From Rhizobium sp. AC27/96 (GTDB taxonomy: Bacteria; Pseudomonadota; Alphaproteobacteria; Rhizobiales; Rhizobiaceae), in the NCBI RefSeq assembly GCF_001692325.1, contig NZ_LXKN01000066.1, positions 62,001 through 126,000 of the forward strand: a DNA stretch of 64,000 nt, in the 5' to 3' direction. The notes below the pieces were generated by a model that saw nothing but the letters and a program-made list of their open reading frames with translations, was not told where the DNA came from and did no database searches. A program made the translations under genes and the position numbers. Positions 33,141-41,887 of the stretch are shown in pieces. The first letter of the stretch is position 1. The number at the start of each line of letters is the position of its first letter.

Positions 33141-33919
33141 CGAGCGAAGTCAACGGCCTCCTCATTCGCAAGCTTGCGGTCGCCTATGGCCGCAAGAAAG
33201 TAGTTCGCTCGTTTTCGCTAGGGCCGGTGCCGCGCGGCGCGGTTCTTGCCCTGCTTGGGCCGAATGCGGCCGGCAAATCTACGCTGTTGCGCGGTATCGC
33301 GGGGCTTGGCTCTGCTTCCGGCGAGGTTCTGTTCGACGGCATCGATCTGGCACGGCTATCGAGGGTCGAGCGCGCGAAGAAGATCGTCTATATGCCGCAA
33401 TCGCAGCCGCCGGGCATTGCCTTGCCCGTTATTGAGGCCGTCATGAGCGCTTGCAGCGGCTTGATGGGTCGCGAGGCGGCGATGCGCCAAGGCTATGATG
33501 CGCTTGCGCAACTTGGTGCCAGCGACCTTTCGATGCAGTTGCTCTCGGAGCTTTCCGGAGGGCAACGCCAGATGGTTGCACTTGCCCAGGCAATCGTGCG
33601 TCGGCCGGATGTACTGCTGCTTGACGAGCCCACAAGCGCGCTCGATCTCAGGCATCAGATTCGCGTCATGGAATGTGCAACAGTCCTTGCCCGCGAGCAG
33701 GGCACGATCGTGCTTGCGGTTCTTCATGATGTTCCATTGGCGCTCCGATATGCCGATACGGTCGCCGTGCTCAAGGGCGGCGATCTGATGGCCCATGGCG
33801 AGCCCGAGATGATCGTCACGCCGCAGATGCTTGCCGATATCTACGGCATCGAAGCCCGCGTCGAGCGCTGCAGCCATGGGCGCATTCAGATCATGGTCGA
33901 CGGCACCTTGGCACAATAA
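33137..33919 (+). CDS. FecE/BtuD-type ABC transporter ATP-binding protein
   Basis: 260 residues from the ATG at 33137 that overlaps the permease stop (ATGA). Walker A GPNAAGKST (41-49), signature LLSELSGGQRQMVALAQAI, Walker B VLLLDEPTSALD, switch His in VLHDVP. The Walker A has Ala-Ala where Gly is common, which still fits the consensus. It powers the type II importer for an iron chelate, haem or B12-like compound and is the last gene of the operon; no terminator was found after it. Confidence 0.9.
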   Translation: MTSEVNGLLIRKLAVAYGRKKVVRSFSLGPVPRGAVLALLGPNAAGKSTLLRGIAGLGSASGEVLFDGIDLARLSRVERAKKIVYMPQSQPPGIALPVIEAVMSACSGLMGREAAMRQGYDALAQLGASDLSMQLLSELSGGQRQMVALAQAIVRRPDVLLLDEPTSALDLRHQIRVMECATVLAREQGTIVLAVLHDVPLALRYADTVAVLKGGDLMAHGEPEMIVTPQMLADIYGIEARVERCSHGRIQIMVDGTLAQ

Positions 33920-34308
33920 TCCCAAAGGGCAGGCATCAGCGAAATTACGTTGATTTTGTCCGGTTGCACGACAAATGAGATGAGCGCGAAGCCGATCTGA
34001 GGTTGAAATCAAGTGCCGGAATTGTCACAATTCTGTAGGGTTTCGCTGTCCTGTCGACATCGGGTTTTGCGGAAAACAGCGTAAAAATGCCCTTTAATGG
34101 CCAGTTGGGCCAAGTCGATGCGTCGTTTCTGCAACAGGGTGCATATACGTTTTGTCACATATTTCTGGGTTGTTGTAAAAGCACAGCCTCAAAAGCATTT
34201 TGATCATGGAAGCAAAACGCTGAGCTTCAAACTAGGTACTGAAACTTGATGTCGAGCGGCCCCCCAGGTTCGTCAATCGCACAAGTACATTTGAAGAATG
34301 GAGTTACC
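33920..34308. other. Intergenic region upstream of the porin gene
   Basis: 389 bp without a supported gene. It is more AT-rich than its surroundings and includes a perfect odd palindrome at 34019-34033, a GTTTT/AAAAC hairpin near 34062-34077 and an inverted CGCTGT/ACAGCG pair around it. A possible -35 TTGTCA is at 34152-34157, but no convincing -10 was found. The leader ends in TGGAG before the porin ATG. Confidence 0.5.
34019..34033. promoter_or_regulatory. Perfect palindrome upstream of the porin gene
   Basis: GAATTGT-C-ACAATTC, 15 bases with 7-bp arms, 276 bp before the porin start and 100 bp after the ATPase gene. It is a plausible regulator site but no cognate protein is known from the window. 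Confidence 0.35.
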
Positions 34309-35409
34309 ATGAACATCAAGAGCTTGCTTATCGGCTCCGCTGCTGCGCTGTGCGTAGTATCCGGTGCGCACGCGGCCGACGCCATCGTCGCCGCTGAGCC
34401 GGAGCCGTTGGAATATGTTCGCATTTGCGACGCTTTCGGCGCTGGCTATTTCTTCATTCCCGGCACCGAAACCTGCCTCAGAGTGGGCGGCAAGGTTCGC
34501 ACGGAAGGTCAGTGGTACGACCCCTACAATCGGGCCAGCACCATTGGTACAAAGTGGCATACCCGCGCCGAACTCAACCTCAACACCGCAACCGACACCG
34601 AATACGGTCCGCTGAAGACGGAGACCATCGTTCGCTGGGACTGGAATGACGGCGGCGCCACCACGACGAACCTGCTCTGGGCCTATATCACCCTCGGTGG
34701 TTTCACCGTCGGTAAGACCGACTCGCAGTACAACCAGTTCACCGGTTATGCCGGCGACGTGATCCAGGACGACGTCATCTATGACGGTCCGTATGAATTG
34801 AACCAGCTCACCTACAACTACGACAGCGGCACGGGCTTTACGGGTGTCATCTCGCTCGAAGACAGCAATTCCGGCACCACCACCAGCGCCTATGGCGGGA
34901 ACTGGCAGCTGTCCAAGTCTGACCATTATGCGCCGAACGTTGTTGCCGGTCTCGGCTACAAGGCAGGTATGTTTGGCTTCAAGGTCGTCGGCGGTTATGA
35001 CTCCATCGTCGAAGAAGGCGCCATCAAGGCTCGTGTCGACGCTGACTTCGGTTTCCTCACTGCCTTCCTGATGGGTGGCTGGAACACCGATGGCGACAAG
35101 CTCAACCAGTATGCCGGCTCGAACCAGAACGTTTCGGCTTGCACGACTTCCGACGGCGTCGTGCATGGCGCGAAGTGCGGCTGGGGTGACTGGGCAGTCT
35201 GGGGTGGCGTTGGCGTGCCGATCAACGACAAGCTGAAGTGGAACCTGCAGCTTGCCTACACCGACTCGAAGATTTTCGAAGCCACAACCAACGTCAAGTT
35301 CAATCCGGTCAAGAACCTTCTGGTCGAGCCGGAACTGACTTACGTTCACTACGATCTGCCGGGCGACGACACCGTCTCCGGTATCCTGCGTTTCGAGCGG
35401 ACATTCTGA
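34309..35409 (+). CDS. Outer-membrane porin of the alphaproteobacterial Porin_2 family (RopA/Omp2b-like)
   Basis: 366 residues from the ATG at 34309 (GGAG seven bases upstream). Signal peptide MNIKSLLIGSAAALCVVSGA, cut after AHA. The mature start (ADAIVAAEPEPLEYVRICDA, then FGAGYFFIPGTETCLRVGGK) is diagnostic of Porin_2, the trimeric general porins of Rhizobium and Brucella. Two cysteines in the constriction-side region (CDAFGAGYFFIPGTETC) are conserved in the group. The sequence ends in Phe (FERTF), as expected for recognition by the BAM complex. Codon use is strongly biased as in highly expressed genes. A strong terminator follows, so it is monocistronic. Confidence 0.93.
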   Translation: MNIKSLLIGSAAALCVVSGAHAADAIVAAEPEPLEYVRICDAFGAGYFFIPGTETCLRVGGKVRTEGQWYDPYNRASTIGTKWHTRAELNLNTATDTEYGPLKTETIVRWDWNDGGATTTNLLWAYITLGGFTVGKTDSQYNQFTGYAGDVIQDDVIYDGPYELNQLTYNYDSGTGFTGVISLEDSNSGTTTSAYGGNWQLSKSDHYAPNVVAGLGYKAGMFGFKVVGGYDSIVEEGAIKARVDADFGFLTAFLMGGWNTDGDKLNQYAGSNQNVSACTTSDGVVHGAKCGWGDWAVWGGVGVPINDKLKWNLQLAYTDSKIFEATTNVKFNPVKNLLVEPELTYVHYDLPGDDTVSGILRFERTF

Positions 35410-35443
35410 GACTAGTCAACTCGGCTTGGCCTTCATGAAAATC

Positions 35444-35471
35444 GGGCCCGATGATGGATCGGGCCCTGTTT
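35444..35471 (+). terminator. Terminator of the porin gene
   Basis: GGGCCCGAT (35444-35452) pairs perfectly with ATCGGGCCC (35458-35466) across a 5-base loop, followed by TGTTT, 34 bp after the porin stop. Confidence 0.75.
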
Positions 35472-35710
35472 GCCTCACTCCGAGGCGAGATTGGAAAACC
35501 TAACTCGGCCTGCACCATGCCAATGGGTGCCGTGCAAGGCTGGCGGCCTTCTGTTCGTGCCATCTGGCGCGCGAGCTTGCCGAGCGATCGTTCGCGATCG
35601 CGACCTCTGCAGCTGACAAAGGGAAGTCGGCTTACTGTCATAAATGTAAAGCTAATGAAGGGATATCTCATCCTTTCTAAGCGCTATTTGGTGCCACTAA
35701 AGGAAGCCCC
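35472..35710. other. Non-coding stretch between porin terminator and small secreted protein
   Basis: About 240 bp with no supported gene; 87-codon and 120-codon frames crossing it have no family features. The AT-rich part from 35630 should contain the promoter of the gene at 35711, which is preceded by AAAGGAAG. Confidence 0.45.
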
Positions 35711-36025
35711 ATGAAGACGATTATCATACTTGCGGCCGTTGGAATGATGTTCACCACCAACGCCATGGCTATGTCAGCCTACAATTCCAAGTCCATGAGC
35801 TGTGCAACCGTGCATGAAAAGATTGCCCAGGAAGGGTCGATCGTGCTGCGATACCCATCGCACCATCCAGGCATGATGATGTACAACCGCACGGTCACGA
35901 ATTCGATGTCATGCCTCGGCCAGGGCGCGATGGCCAGCGCCAGCGTCCCCACGAGTGACGATCCGAACTGCAAGATCAAGACCTGCAGCTTCGCCACCGG
36001 CAAGGGCCCGAACAAGAACCACTAA
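35711..36025 (+). CDS. Small secreted protein of unknown function, Cys- and Met-containing
   Basis: 104 residues; I do not recognise a named family. A clear Sec signal peptide (MKTIIILAAVGMMFTTNAMA, cut about residue 20) is followed by an 84-residue mature chain with four cysteines (C31, C68, C86, C91 approximately), enough for two disulfides, and a run HHPGMMMYNRTVTNSMSC that could bind metal, though this is only a possibility. Good ribosome site (AAGGAAG) and its own terminator at 36074-36107 argue that it is a real, separately transcribed gene. It sits between porin and an L,D-transpeptidase gene, suggesting an envelope role. Confidence 0.75.
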   Translation: MKTIIILAAVGMMFTTNAMAMSAYNSKSMSCATVHEKIAQEGSIVLRYPSHHPGMMMYNRTVTNSMSCLGQGAMASASVPTSDDPNCKIKTCSFATGKGPNKNH

Positions 36026-36073
36026 ACGGATTGAAGGCCGGCTATCAACTGGCGGGCCTGTCCATGAATGACA

Positions 36074-36107
36074 CCTCAGACGGCAGGATCAATTCCGCCG
36101 TCTGAGG
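36074..36107. terminator. Terminator between the small secreted protein and the L,D-transpeptidase gene
   Basis: A perfect 11-bp stem (CCTCAGACGGC at 36074-36084 with GCCGTCTGAGG at 36097-36107) followed by TTAATACTT. It can serve both convergent genes. Confidence 0.75.
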
Positions 36108-36256
36108 TTAATACTTGTGCTATTTGCCAGGCACTTCAGTTTTTCAAATGTTGCATGAGACGGACGAGCGTTAGCTCCCGAATAGGCATGGATCCCGAGG
36201 CAGGCGTTGCCCATCCCTTGATCCGAGGCGCACGCTTTCGCTGCCTCAGGTCGAGG

Positions 36257-37021
36257 TTACCGGAACAAGCGGGTCTGATGAACGACGATCCGGGCGTGGT
36301 ACGGGACGCGGTCGTAGAGATCGATCGCATCCTGATTGATGAGCCTCACGCAGCCTGACGACGTTGCCTTGCCGATCGATTTCCATTCCGGCGTGCCGTG
36401 CAGGCGATAGAGCGTGTCCTTGCCATCCTGAAAAATGTAAAGCGCGCGTGCCCCGAGGGGATTTTTCAGTCCCGGCGCCATGCCGCCGTTTGCAACCGAG
36501 AATTTCTCCAGACCAGGCTGACGGGCAATCATGTCTGTCGGCGGCTTCCAGCGCGGCCAGTGCTGACGCCAGTGGATGATGCCTTCGCCCTTCCAGGCGA
36601 AACCTTCGCGGCCGATGCCGACGCCGTACCGCATCGCCTTGCCGCCTGGCAGCACCAGATAGAGGAAACGCCCCACCGTATCGACAACGACGGTGCCTGC
36701 GGGCTCGCCCGTGGGGTCCGTGACCTGTTGACGGAGGTATTTCGGATCGATCTTCTCATAGGGAATGGCGGGGATCGTGAAGCCGCCATCCTGGACCTGC
36801 GCATAGCGGGCTGCAATTTCCGGGGAGGCAACGGGAGCAGCGACAGGCTCGATCACTGGCTTCACGGGTGGGGCTACGGGCAACGGTGTCTGCAGCCGAG
36901 CCTGGTCTTCGGGGGCACCTTGCGGACCGGACACCGTGGTGCAGCCGGCCAGCGTGGCGGAGGCTGCCAATGAGCCAAAAATAAAAGCGCGACGGGATAG
37001 GGAGGATGAGATGCGGGTCAT
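36257..37021 (-). CDS. L,D-transpeptidase (YkuD family), Tat/lipoprotein signal
   Basis: 254 residues. The N-terminus combines a twin-arginine (LSRRAFIFGSLAASA) with a lipobox LAGC, so Cys27 is probably lipidated after Tat export. A Pro-rich linker (about 40-65) leads to the catalytic domain, whose active-site motif reads LHGTPEWKSIGKATSSGCVR with His208 and nucleophile Cys224. Such enzymes make 3-3 cross-links in peptidoglycan or attach outer-membrane proteins to it; in rhizobia many copies exist. It is convergent with the small secreted protein gene. Confidence 0.9.
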   Translation of the reverse strand: MTRISSSLSRRAFIFGSLAASATLAGCTTVSGPQGAPEDQARLQTPLPVAPPVKPVIEPVAAPVASPEIAARYAQVQDGGFTIPAIPYEKIDPKYLRQQVTDPTGEPAGTVVVDTVGRFLYLVLPGGKAMRYGVGIGREGFAWKGEGIIHWRQHWPRWKPPTDMIARQPGLEKFSVANGGMAPGLKNPLGARALYIFQDGKDTLYRLHGTPEWKSIGKATSSGCVRLINQDAIDLYDRVPYHARIVVHQTRLFR

Positions 37022-37317
37022 GGGTATCGTCAGGGAATTGCTTGCGTAAATAGGTCGGTCGGGCGAATCTGTCGCGTGACCTCTAAGTTTGATTTGTGGC
37101 GGGATTAGACCGACTAGAGGTCGAATGGCAAGTCTTCAACAACTTTTGCGCAGGCTGACCGCATCGCGCCACCGCCCGGCATAATTCATCCAGTCGAGAC
37201 CGCCTTTATCACCGCTTGCGCTCCATCTCGGAAGTCGACATGTAATGTAGCCGCAATCTTTGGCATGTGAGTGGGGAAAGGGGATGGCAAGAGCCTGTCC
37301 TCGTCAAGGAGAAGCCA
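37022..37317. other. Divergent region between L,D-transpeptidase and two-component genes
   Basis: 296 bp without a supported gene. It holds an 8-bp inverted repeat GACCTCTA (37078-37085) / TAGAGGTC (37115-37122), and GTCGGTC (37054-37060) is inverted as GACCGAC at 37108-37114. Both promoters must be here. Confidence 0.4.
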
Positions 37318-37992
37318 TTGCGAATCTTGCTGCTTGAGGACGAGCCGGAAATGGCTCGAGCTTTGCTTGAGGCGCTGAGGCGCCGCGATGTGCTTGCCGA
37401 TCATGTCCGCACCATCGCCGATGCCGACGCCATGGCGCGCGTTGGCACCTATGATGTCCTGGTTCTGGATCGCCGCCTGCCGGATGGTGAAGGACTGGAT
37501 CTGGTCGCCGCACTTCGCCAGCGCAAATACCCGGTGCCGATCCTTGTCCTGACCGCTCTCGGCAGTATCGACCATCGCGTCGACGGGCTTGATAGCGGCG
37601 CCGATGATTACCTTGCCAAACCCTTTGCCATTGAGGAACTGCTTGCCCGGTTGCGCGCGCTTCAGAGGCGAGGCCCTGCCATCTCCGACAAATATCTGAA
37701 TTTCGGCAATCTGAGCGTCGACCCCCGGAGCAATGAAATTTCCATTGCGGGATCGGTCGTCGAGTTTCCGCGACGGGAATATCTGGTGCTGGAGGCATTG
37801 ATGCGCCGCCCGAACCGTATCGTCACGAGATCAAACCTGATCGAGGCCGTTTATGCGCTTGAGGACGAGATCGGATCGAATGCGCTCGACGCTCATATTT
37901 CGCGGATCAGAAAGAAGCTCGTTCAGGCCGGTGCCGCGGCGGAGATAAGAGCCGTGCGAAACATCGGCTATCTGATCCGGGCGAAAGCATGA
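37318..37992 (+). CDS. OmpR-family response regulator (TTG start)
   Basis: 224 residues from a TTG at 37318 with AAGGAG six bases upstream; this start gives the usual (M)RILLLEDEP beginning. Receiver domain with acidic pocket Glu7-Asp8, phospho-acceptor Asp51 (VLVLDRRLPDGEG) and Lys in LAKPFAIEEL; winged-helix DNA-binding domain in the last 95 residues (EYLVLEALMRRPNRIVTRSN, HISRIRKKLVQAG, RNIGYLIRA). It overlaps the histidine kinase gene by 4 bp and is its partner. Closest in layout to TctD/QseB-type regulators; the signal is unknown. Confidence 0.9.
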   Translation: MRILLLEDEPEMARALLEALRRRDVLADHVRTIADADAMARVGTYDVLVLDRRLPDGEGLDLVAALRQRKYPVPILVLTALGSIDHRVDGLDSGADDYLAKPFAIEELLARLRALQRRGPAISDKYLNFGNLSVDPRSNEISIAGSVVEFPRREYLVLEALMRRPNRIVTRSNLIEAVYALEDEIGSNALDAHISRIRKKLVQAGAAAEIRAVRNIGYLIRAKA

Positions 37993-39446
37993 ACGTGGAG
38001 CGCAGCCGGTCGCTACGATGGGGGCTGATACGGCGCCTGATCATGTTGCAGGCGTTTCTTCTGGTTCTCTTCGTCGTCCTTTTGGCGGGCTGGATTTGGA
38101 TCATCAATCCCGAGCTGGAAGATGCCAACGAAGAAGCGGTGCGTGTCGTTGCGCAGCATGTGGTAAGAGACGCCGACGGGCGACTGCAAGTCGCCGACGC
38201 ACCAGAAATTGCCGAGCTGAAGCAGCGGTATCCGGATCTCTGGTTCGCGGTCCGGGACGCCAACGGGTCTGTTTTCCAATATGGACAGATACCCGTAGTC
38301 CCTCTCCAGCAGGCCTTTCCCTGGACGATCGAAAGAGCACGGGTGGAAGCCGGCAACGGAATGCATGCGACAGTCGAGAACCGGGACACGCCAGTCGGCA
38401 GGCTGCAGTTCGTGGCGGCGACCGAACGAGGTTTCGCGAATGACGGCCTCAATGTCTGGATCAATATGCGGGTCGATGTCGCAAAGGATGCCAACGGGGA
38501 AATCCGCTGGCTGACCGTATTGCCGGGCATGGGGGCCATCATTCTCATTGCCGTCTTCCCGATGCTTGCGCTCACCGGCGTGGCGACCCTTCTCGTTACG
38601 CCGCGTGCGGTCGGGCGCTCCCTGAGCGGGCTGGTGGAAACGGCAACGCAGGCACAGGCGATCGATTTCGAAAACCGGTCGGCCCGCCTCGACCGCTCGA
38701 AAGTGCCGAACGAGATCATTCCCATGGTCGATGCGTTCAACCATGCCCTTTCCAAGCTTGATGAGGGATATAATCAGCACAACCGCTTCCTGGCCGATGC
38801 GGCCCATGAATTGCGGACGCCGATCGCAATCGCGCGTACACGAGCCGATCTTCTGCCCGAGGCCGAGGTCAGCCGCCAGCTTCGGGACGATATCGATCGC
38901 CTTTCCCGCGTGGCGCACCAGCTACTGGAGATGCAGGCCATAGGCGCGGTCGAATTGCGCGCGGAACAGAAGGACCTGAACCTGCTGGTCGAGAATATTG
39001 CCGCCGATCTTGCGCCTATGGCGATGGATGCCGGTTACGATTTTGACTTCGAACCGAGTCCCGAGGCGGCTGTCTTCGTGATCCAGACATCGACGATCGA
39101 AATGGCTGTCGTGAACCTCATTCGAAACGCGATCGATCACGCTGGCGGCAAGGGCGCAATCGTCGTCAGGGTGGGGGCGGCCGGGACGATCGATGTCTGC
39201 GACCAGGGGCCGGGCATCGCGCCATCGGAGCGGGATCGGGTTTTCGAGCCGTTCCGCCGCATCAACACAAGCTCGTCCGGCGCCGGCCTGGGACTGAACC
39301 TCGTGAAGAAGGCCGCGGAAATTCACGGCGGAAAGGTGTCGTTCTTCGACACCGCCAGTGGCTTTTGCGTGCGGCTGGAGATCCGATCGATCGCCTCATC
39401 CGTCGCGAAGGATCAGGGCGGCCGAGGCGGCAAGAAGCAAAGTTGA
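37989..39446 (+). CDS. Sensor histidine kinase partner of the OmpR-type regulator
   Basis: 485 residues. TM1 about 18-38 (MLQAFLLVLFVVLLAGWIWI), a periplasmic sensor of about 130 residues, TM2 about 175-200, HAMP, then the H box AAHELRTPIAI with phospho-acceptor His273, N box NLIRNAIDHA, G1 DQGPGIAPSE and G2 SSGAGLGLNLV. All catalytic blocks are intact. Overlap with the regulator gene (ATGA) indicates coupled synthesis. The periplasmic domain shows no familiar ligand fold, so the stimulus is open. The downstream AraC gene is 188 bp away and separately transcribed. Confidence 0.9.
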   Translation: MNVERSRSLRWGLIRRLIMLQAFLLVLFVVLLAGWIWIINPELEDANEEAVRVVAQHVVRDADGRLQVADAPEIAELKQRYPDLWFAVRDANGSVFQYGQIPVVPLQQAFPWTIERARVEAGNGMHATVENRDTPVGRLQFVAATERGFANDGLNVWINMRVDVAKDANGEIRWLTVLPGMGAIILIAVFPMLALTGVATLLVTPRAVGRSLSGLVETATQAQAIDFENRSARLDRSKVPNEIIPMVDAFNHALSKLDEGYNQHNRFLADAAHELRTPIAIARTRADLLPEAEVSRQLRDDIDRLSRVAHQLLEMQAIGAVELRAEQKDLNLLVENIAADLAPMAMDAGYDFDFEPSPEAAVFVIQTSTIEMAVVNLIRNAIDHAGGKGAIVVRVGAAGTIDVCDQGPGIAPSERDRVFEPFRRINTSSSGAGLGLNLVKKAAEIHGGKVSFFDTASGFCVRLEIRSIASSVAKDQGGRGGKKQS

Positions 39447-39634
39447 TTCAGCCGCGTGAATTATAGGCCGTTATCCCTTGTTGCAAAACGCGATCAGGCA
39501 AGCCCAATTTTCATTGGAATGGTTTCGACAGGGGAGATTTCTCGTCCTCTAACGTGATTCAGGTCGCGGAACATATTGATTAAAGTCATGGCTGAGGTTG
39601 ATCGTCCACCGGTTCTCCTTGATATAAGTTTCTG

Positions 39635-40666
39635 ATGCTTTTCATCCCTCTGCCCTTTGTCGTCGCCATTCTGCTCCTCGTGCTGTTTGCCGTCGTGGCG
39701 AAGGGTAGCGACCAGGCTTCCGTGAAGGAAGCGCCGCGCAACCTGCCCTTCCTGGCGCTGATATTGATGAGCGCTTTTCAATCGTTTCTCGGCGGCCTGC
39801 GCTGGGGATACGGCATAGGGGAGATCATATATGTGGCGCCGATCGGCGCGGCGATCGTCCCGCCGCTGGCCTATCTGGGGGCGTGCAAGCTTACCCGCAA
39901 ACCCTCGGCTTCATCCTGGCGACGATTGGGGTTGCATGCTCTTCCGGCTGTTGTGATCACCCTTCTGGTGATTGTCTGGCGCGGCGCTATCGATGTGGCG
40001 CTTCCACTCATTTTCATCGGCTATGCCGTTGCCATTCTGCTTTTGATGCGATCCGGGACGGACTCGCTCAGAACGACGTCTTTTGAGAGCGCACCACGGG
40101 TTTTTCGCGCTCTCGTTTTCACGGCATTTGCATTGTTGTTATCGGCTGCGCTGGACGTCTTTGTTGCTCTCGATTTCGCGTGGACCGAGGGCAGGCATGC
40201 CGTTCTCATGATAGTCGCTGGAAACCTTGGGGCGCTGATTATCCTGTCGATTGCCGGTGCGGTCGCCAGCCGTGGACGCAGCTTTCCCGAGGTGGCGGAG
40301 CCGCCATCGCAACCCGACACGGCAGAGGACAAGGATACGATGACCGCGATCCGGGCCTTGCTGGAAGCAAAGCGTGTTTATCGCGATCCGGATCTCAATC
40401 TGGACCGCCTTGCCCGTAAGGCCGGCATTCCGGCTCGGCAGATATCTACGGCAATCAATCGCACGACCGGCAAAAACGTCTCGCAATATGTCAATGAATT
40501 CCGCGTGGCCGAGGCCTGCGGCCTGCTCGAAGAGACAAAGAGGCCGGTAACGGACATCATGTTCGAAGTGGGGTTCCAGACCAAATCCAACTTCAACCGC
40601 GAATTCCGCCGTGTCACCGAGATGACCCCGCTTGAATGGCGGGAGCGCAAAGAAAATCCCGCCTGA
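39635..40666 (+). CDS. Membrane-embedded AraC-family transcriptional regulator
   Basis: 343 residues. The first 210 residues contain about seven hydrophobic segments (FVVAILLLVLFAVVA; YVAPIGAAIVPPLAYLGA; HALPAVVITLLVIVW; ALPLIFIGYAVAILLLM; ALVFTAFALLLSAALDVFV; AVLMIVAGNLGALIILSIAG). The last 100 residues are an AraC double HTH (LDRLARKAGIPARQISTAIN; VTDIMFEVGFQTKSNFNREF). This places a DNA-binding domain on a polytopic membrane sensor. It is 78 bp upstream of the adaptor gene of a MacAB-like exporter and is the most likely regulator of it. The ATG at 39635 lacks a strong ribosome site (TCTCCTTGATATAAG upstream). Confidence 0.85.
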   Translation: MLFIPLPFVVAILLLVLFAVVAKGSDQASVKEAPRNLPFLALILMSAFQSFLGGLRWGYGIGEIIYVAPIGAAIVPPLAYLGACKLTRKPSASSWRRLGLHALPAVVITLLVIVWRGAIDVALPLIFIGYAVAILLLMRSGTDSLRTTSFESAPRVFRALVFTAFALLLSAALDVFVALDFAWTEGRHAVLMIVAGNLGALIILSIAGAVASRGRSFPEVAEPPSQPDTAEDKDTMTAIRALLEAKRVYRDPDLNLDRLARKAGIPARQISTAINRTTGKNVSQYVNEFRVAEACGLLEETKRPVTDIMFEVGFQTKSNFNREFRRVTEMTPLEWRERKENPA

Positions 40667-40744
40667 ATCTTCGACATAAGTACGAAATCGCGATCGAGGA
40701 CTGTCGAAAACGTGTTTGAGGTCGAGTTAACGGCTTAGTCGGCC

Positions 40745-41887
40745 ATGCTGTTCGGCATGAACACAAGCACCGAACACGACCGCAAACTTGCCGAAACGCT
40801 CAAGTCGCTTTCTCTTGAGCCTTTAATCGGCACAAATAAATCCGAGCCGCCGCGAAAAATTACGCGGCGGCTCGCTCTACCCGCCGTCCTCGTCGCCTTG
40901 GTCGCCGTGCCGGTTGCCACCGCCGTTGTTTGGCCGAATGCCCTAGGCGGCATCAAGGCTATGCTTCCAGATGAGCGGCGGGCGGATACCGTCACCTCCG
41001 AAACGCCGGCCACGAACATCCGATCAGCCAAGGCAGGCAATGCAGAAGCACCGTCTGTGCGGGAGGTTGCCTTTGCACCGACCCGCGAAATAACCGGCTC
41101 GGGCTATGTCGTCGCGCCACGGTCCACGGCCGTCTTTTCCAAATATGAGGGCAGGATTACCGGCATCCCAGTCGAAGCCGGCGATCATGTCGAGGCCGGC
41201 CAGGTCCTGGTCATTCTGGACGATGCAAGCGCCCGTTTCGCGCTCGAGCAGGCAATGGCGGCAAGGGTTTCCGCCGATCTTGCTTTGTCTGCGAAGGATA
41301 TCGCGCTCATGCAGGCGGATGCTTCTCTGCGGCGCATCGTAGCGCTCGCCTCTCGCCAGGCGGCACCCCAAAAAGAGCTCGAGGAGGCCCAGACTGCCTG
41401 GAAGAGCGCCTCGAACGCCGTGGCGCAGGCGCGTCAGGATCTCCATCGAGCCGAACTGGCCATTCGCATCGCTCAGGAGCAATTGGATGAATTGACGGTT
41501 CGCGCGCCCTTTGCCGGCACGGTGACGCGGCTCAACGCTCACGTTGGCGACACGATGTTGGCCCGTGTCGATAGCGTCCGTGAAAACCAGAGCCTTCTGA
41601 CGCTCGTCGATACCGGCAGCATGGTGATCGATGCCGACGTGGCCGAGACGAATATCGCCGCGATCCGTCCCGGCATGGGCGGGGAGGCGGTCCTCGACGG
41701 CTTTCCCGACAAGCCATTCGCTATCGAACTGAACAGGATCGCGCCCGTCGCTTCATCCGAAAAGGGCACCATCGCGCTTCGGCTTTCCCTCACCGCACCC
41801 CCGGCCGGAATCCGTCCCAACATGGCAGCGCGCATTCGCATCACAGCCCCCAATCCCCAGACATCATCAGGAGACGTCAAGCAATGA
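40745..41887 (+). CDS. Periplasmic adaptor subunit of an efflux system (HlyD/MacA family)
   Basis: 380 residues (376 if started at the second ATG, 40757; neither has a clear ribosome site). A single N-terminal membrane anchor at about 40-60 (LALPAVLVALVAVPVATAVV), then a lipoyl half (GYVVAPRSTAVFSKYEGRIT), a coiled-coil hairpin at about 150-250 (ASRQAAPQKELEEAQTAWKS), the second lipoyl half (RAPFAGTVTRLNAHVGDTML) and a beta-barrel. Typical of adaptors that bridge an inner-membrane ABC exporter with an outer-membrane channel. It leads a four-gene operon with a LolD/MacB-like ATPase and two FtsX-type permeases. Confidence 0.88.
   Translation: MLFGMNTSTEHDRKLAETLKSLSLEPLIGTNKSEPPRKITRRLALPAVLVALVAVPVATAVVWPNALGGIKAMLPDERRADTVTSETPATNIRSAKAGNAEAPSVREVAFAPTREITGSGYVVAPRSTAVFSKYEGRITGIPVEAGDHVEAGQVLVILDDASARFALEQAMAARVSADLALSAKDIALMQADASLRRIVALASRQAAPQKELEEAQTAWKSASNAVAQARQDLHRAELAIRIAQEQLDELTVRAPFAGTVTRLNAHVGDTMLARVDSVRENQSLLTLVDTGSMVIDADVAETNIAAIRPGMGGEAVLDGFPDKPFAIELNRIAPVASSEKGTIALRLSLTAPPAGIRPNMAARIRITAPNPQTSSGDVKQ

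Noticed and set aside
35309..35671. 120-codon antisense frame at the porin 3' end
   Set aside because: Crosses the porin terminator hairpin and has no coding features.
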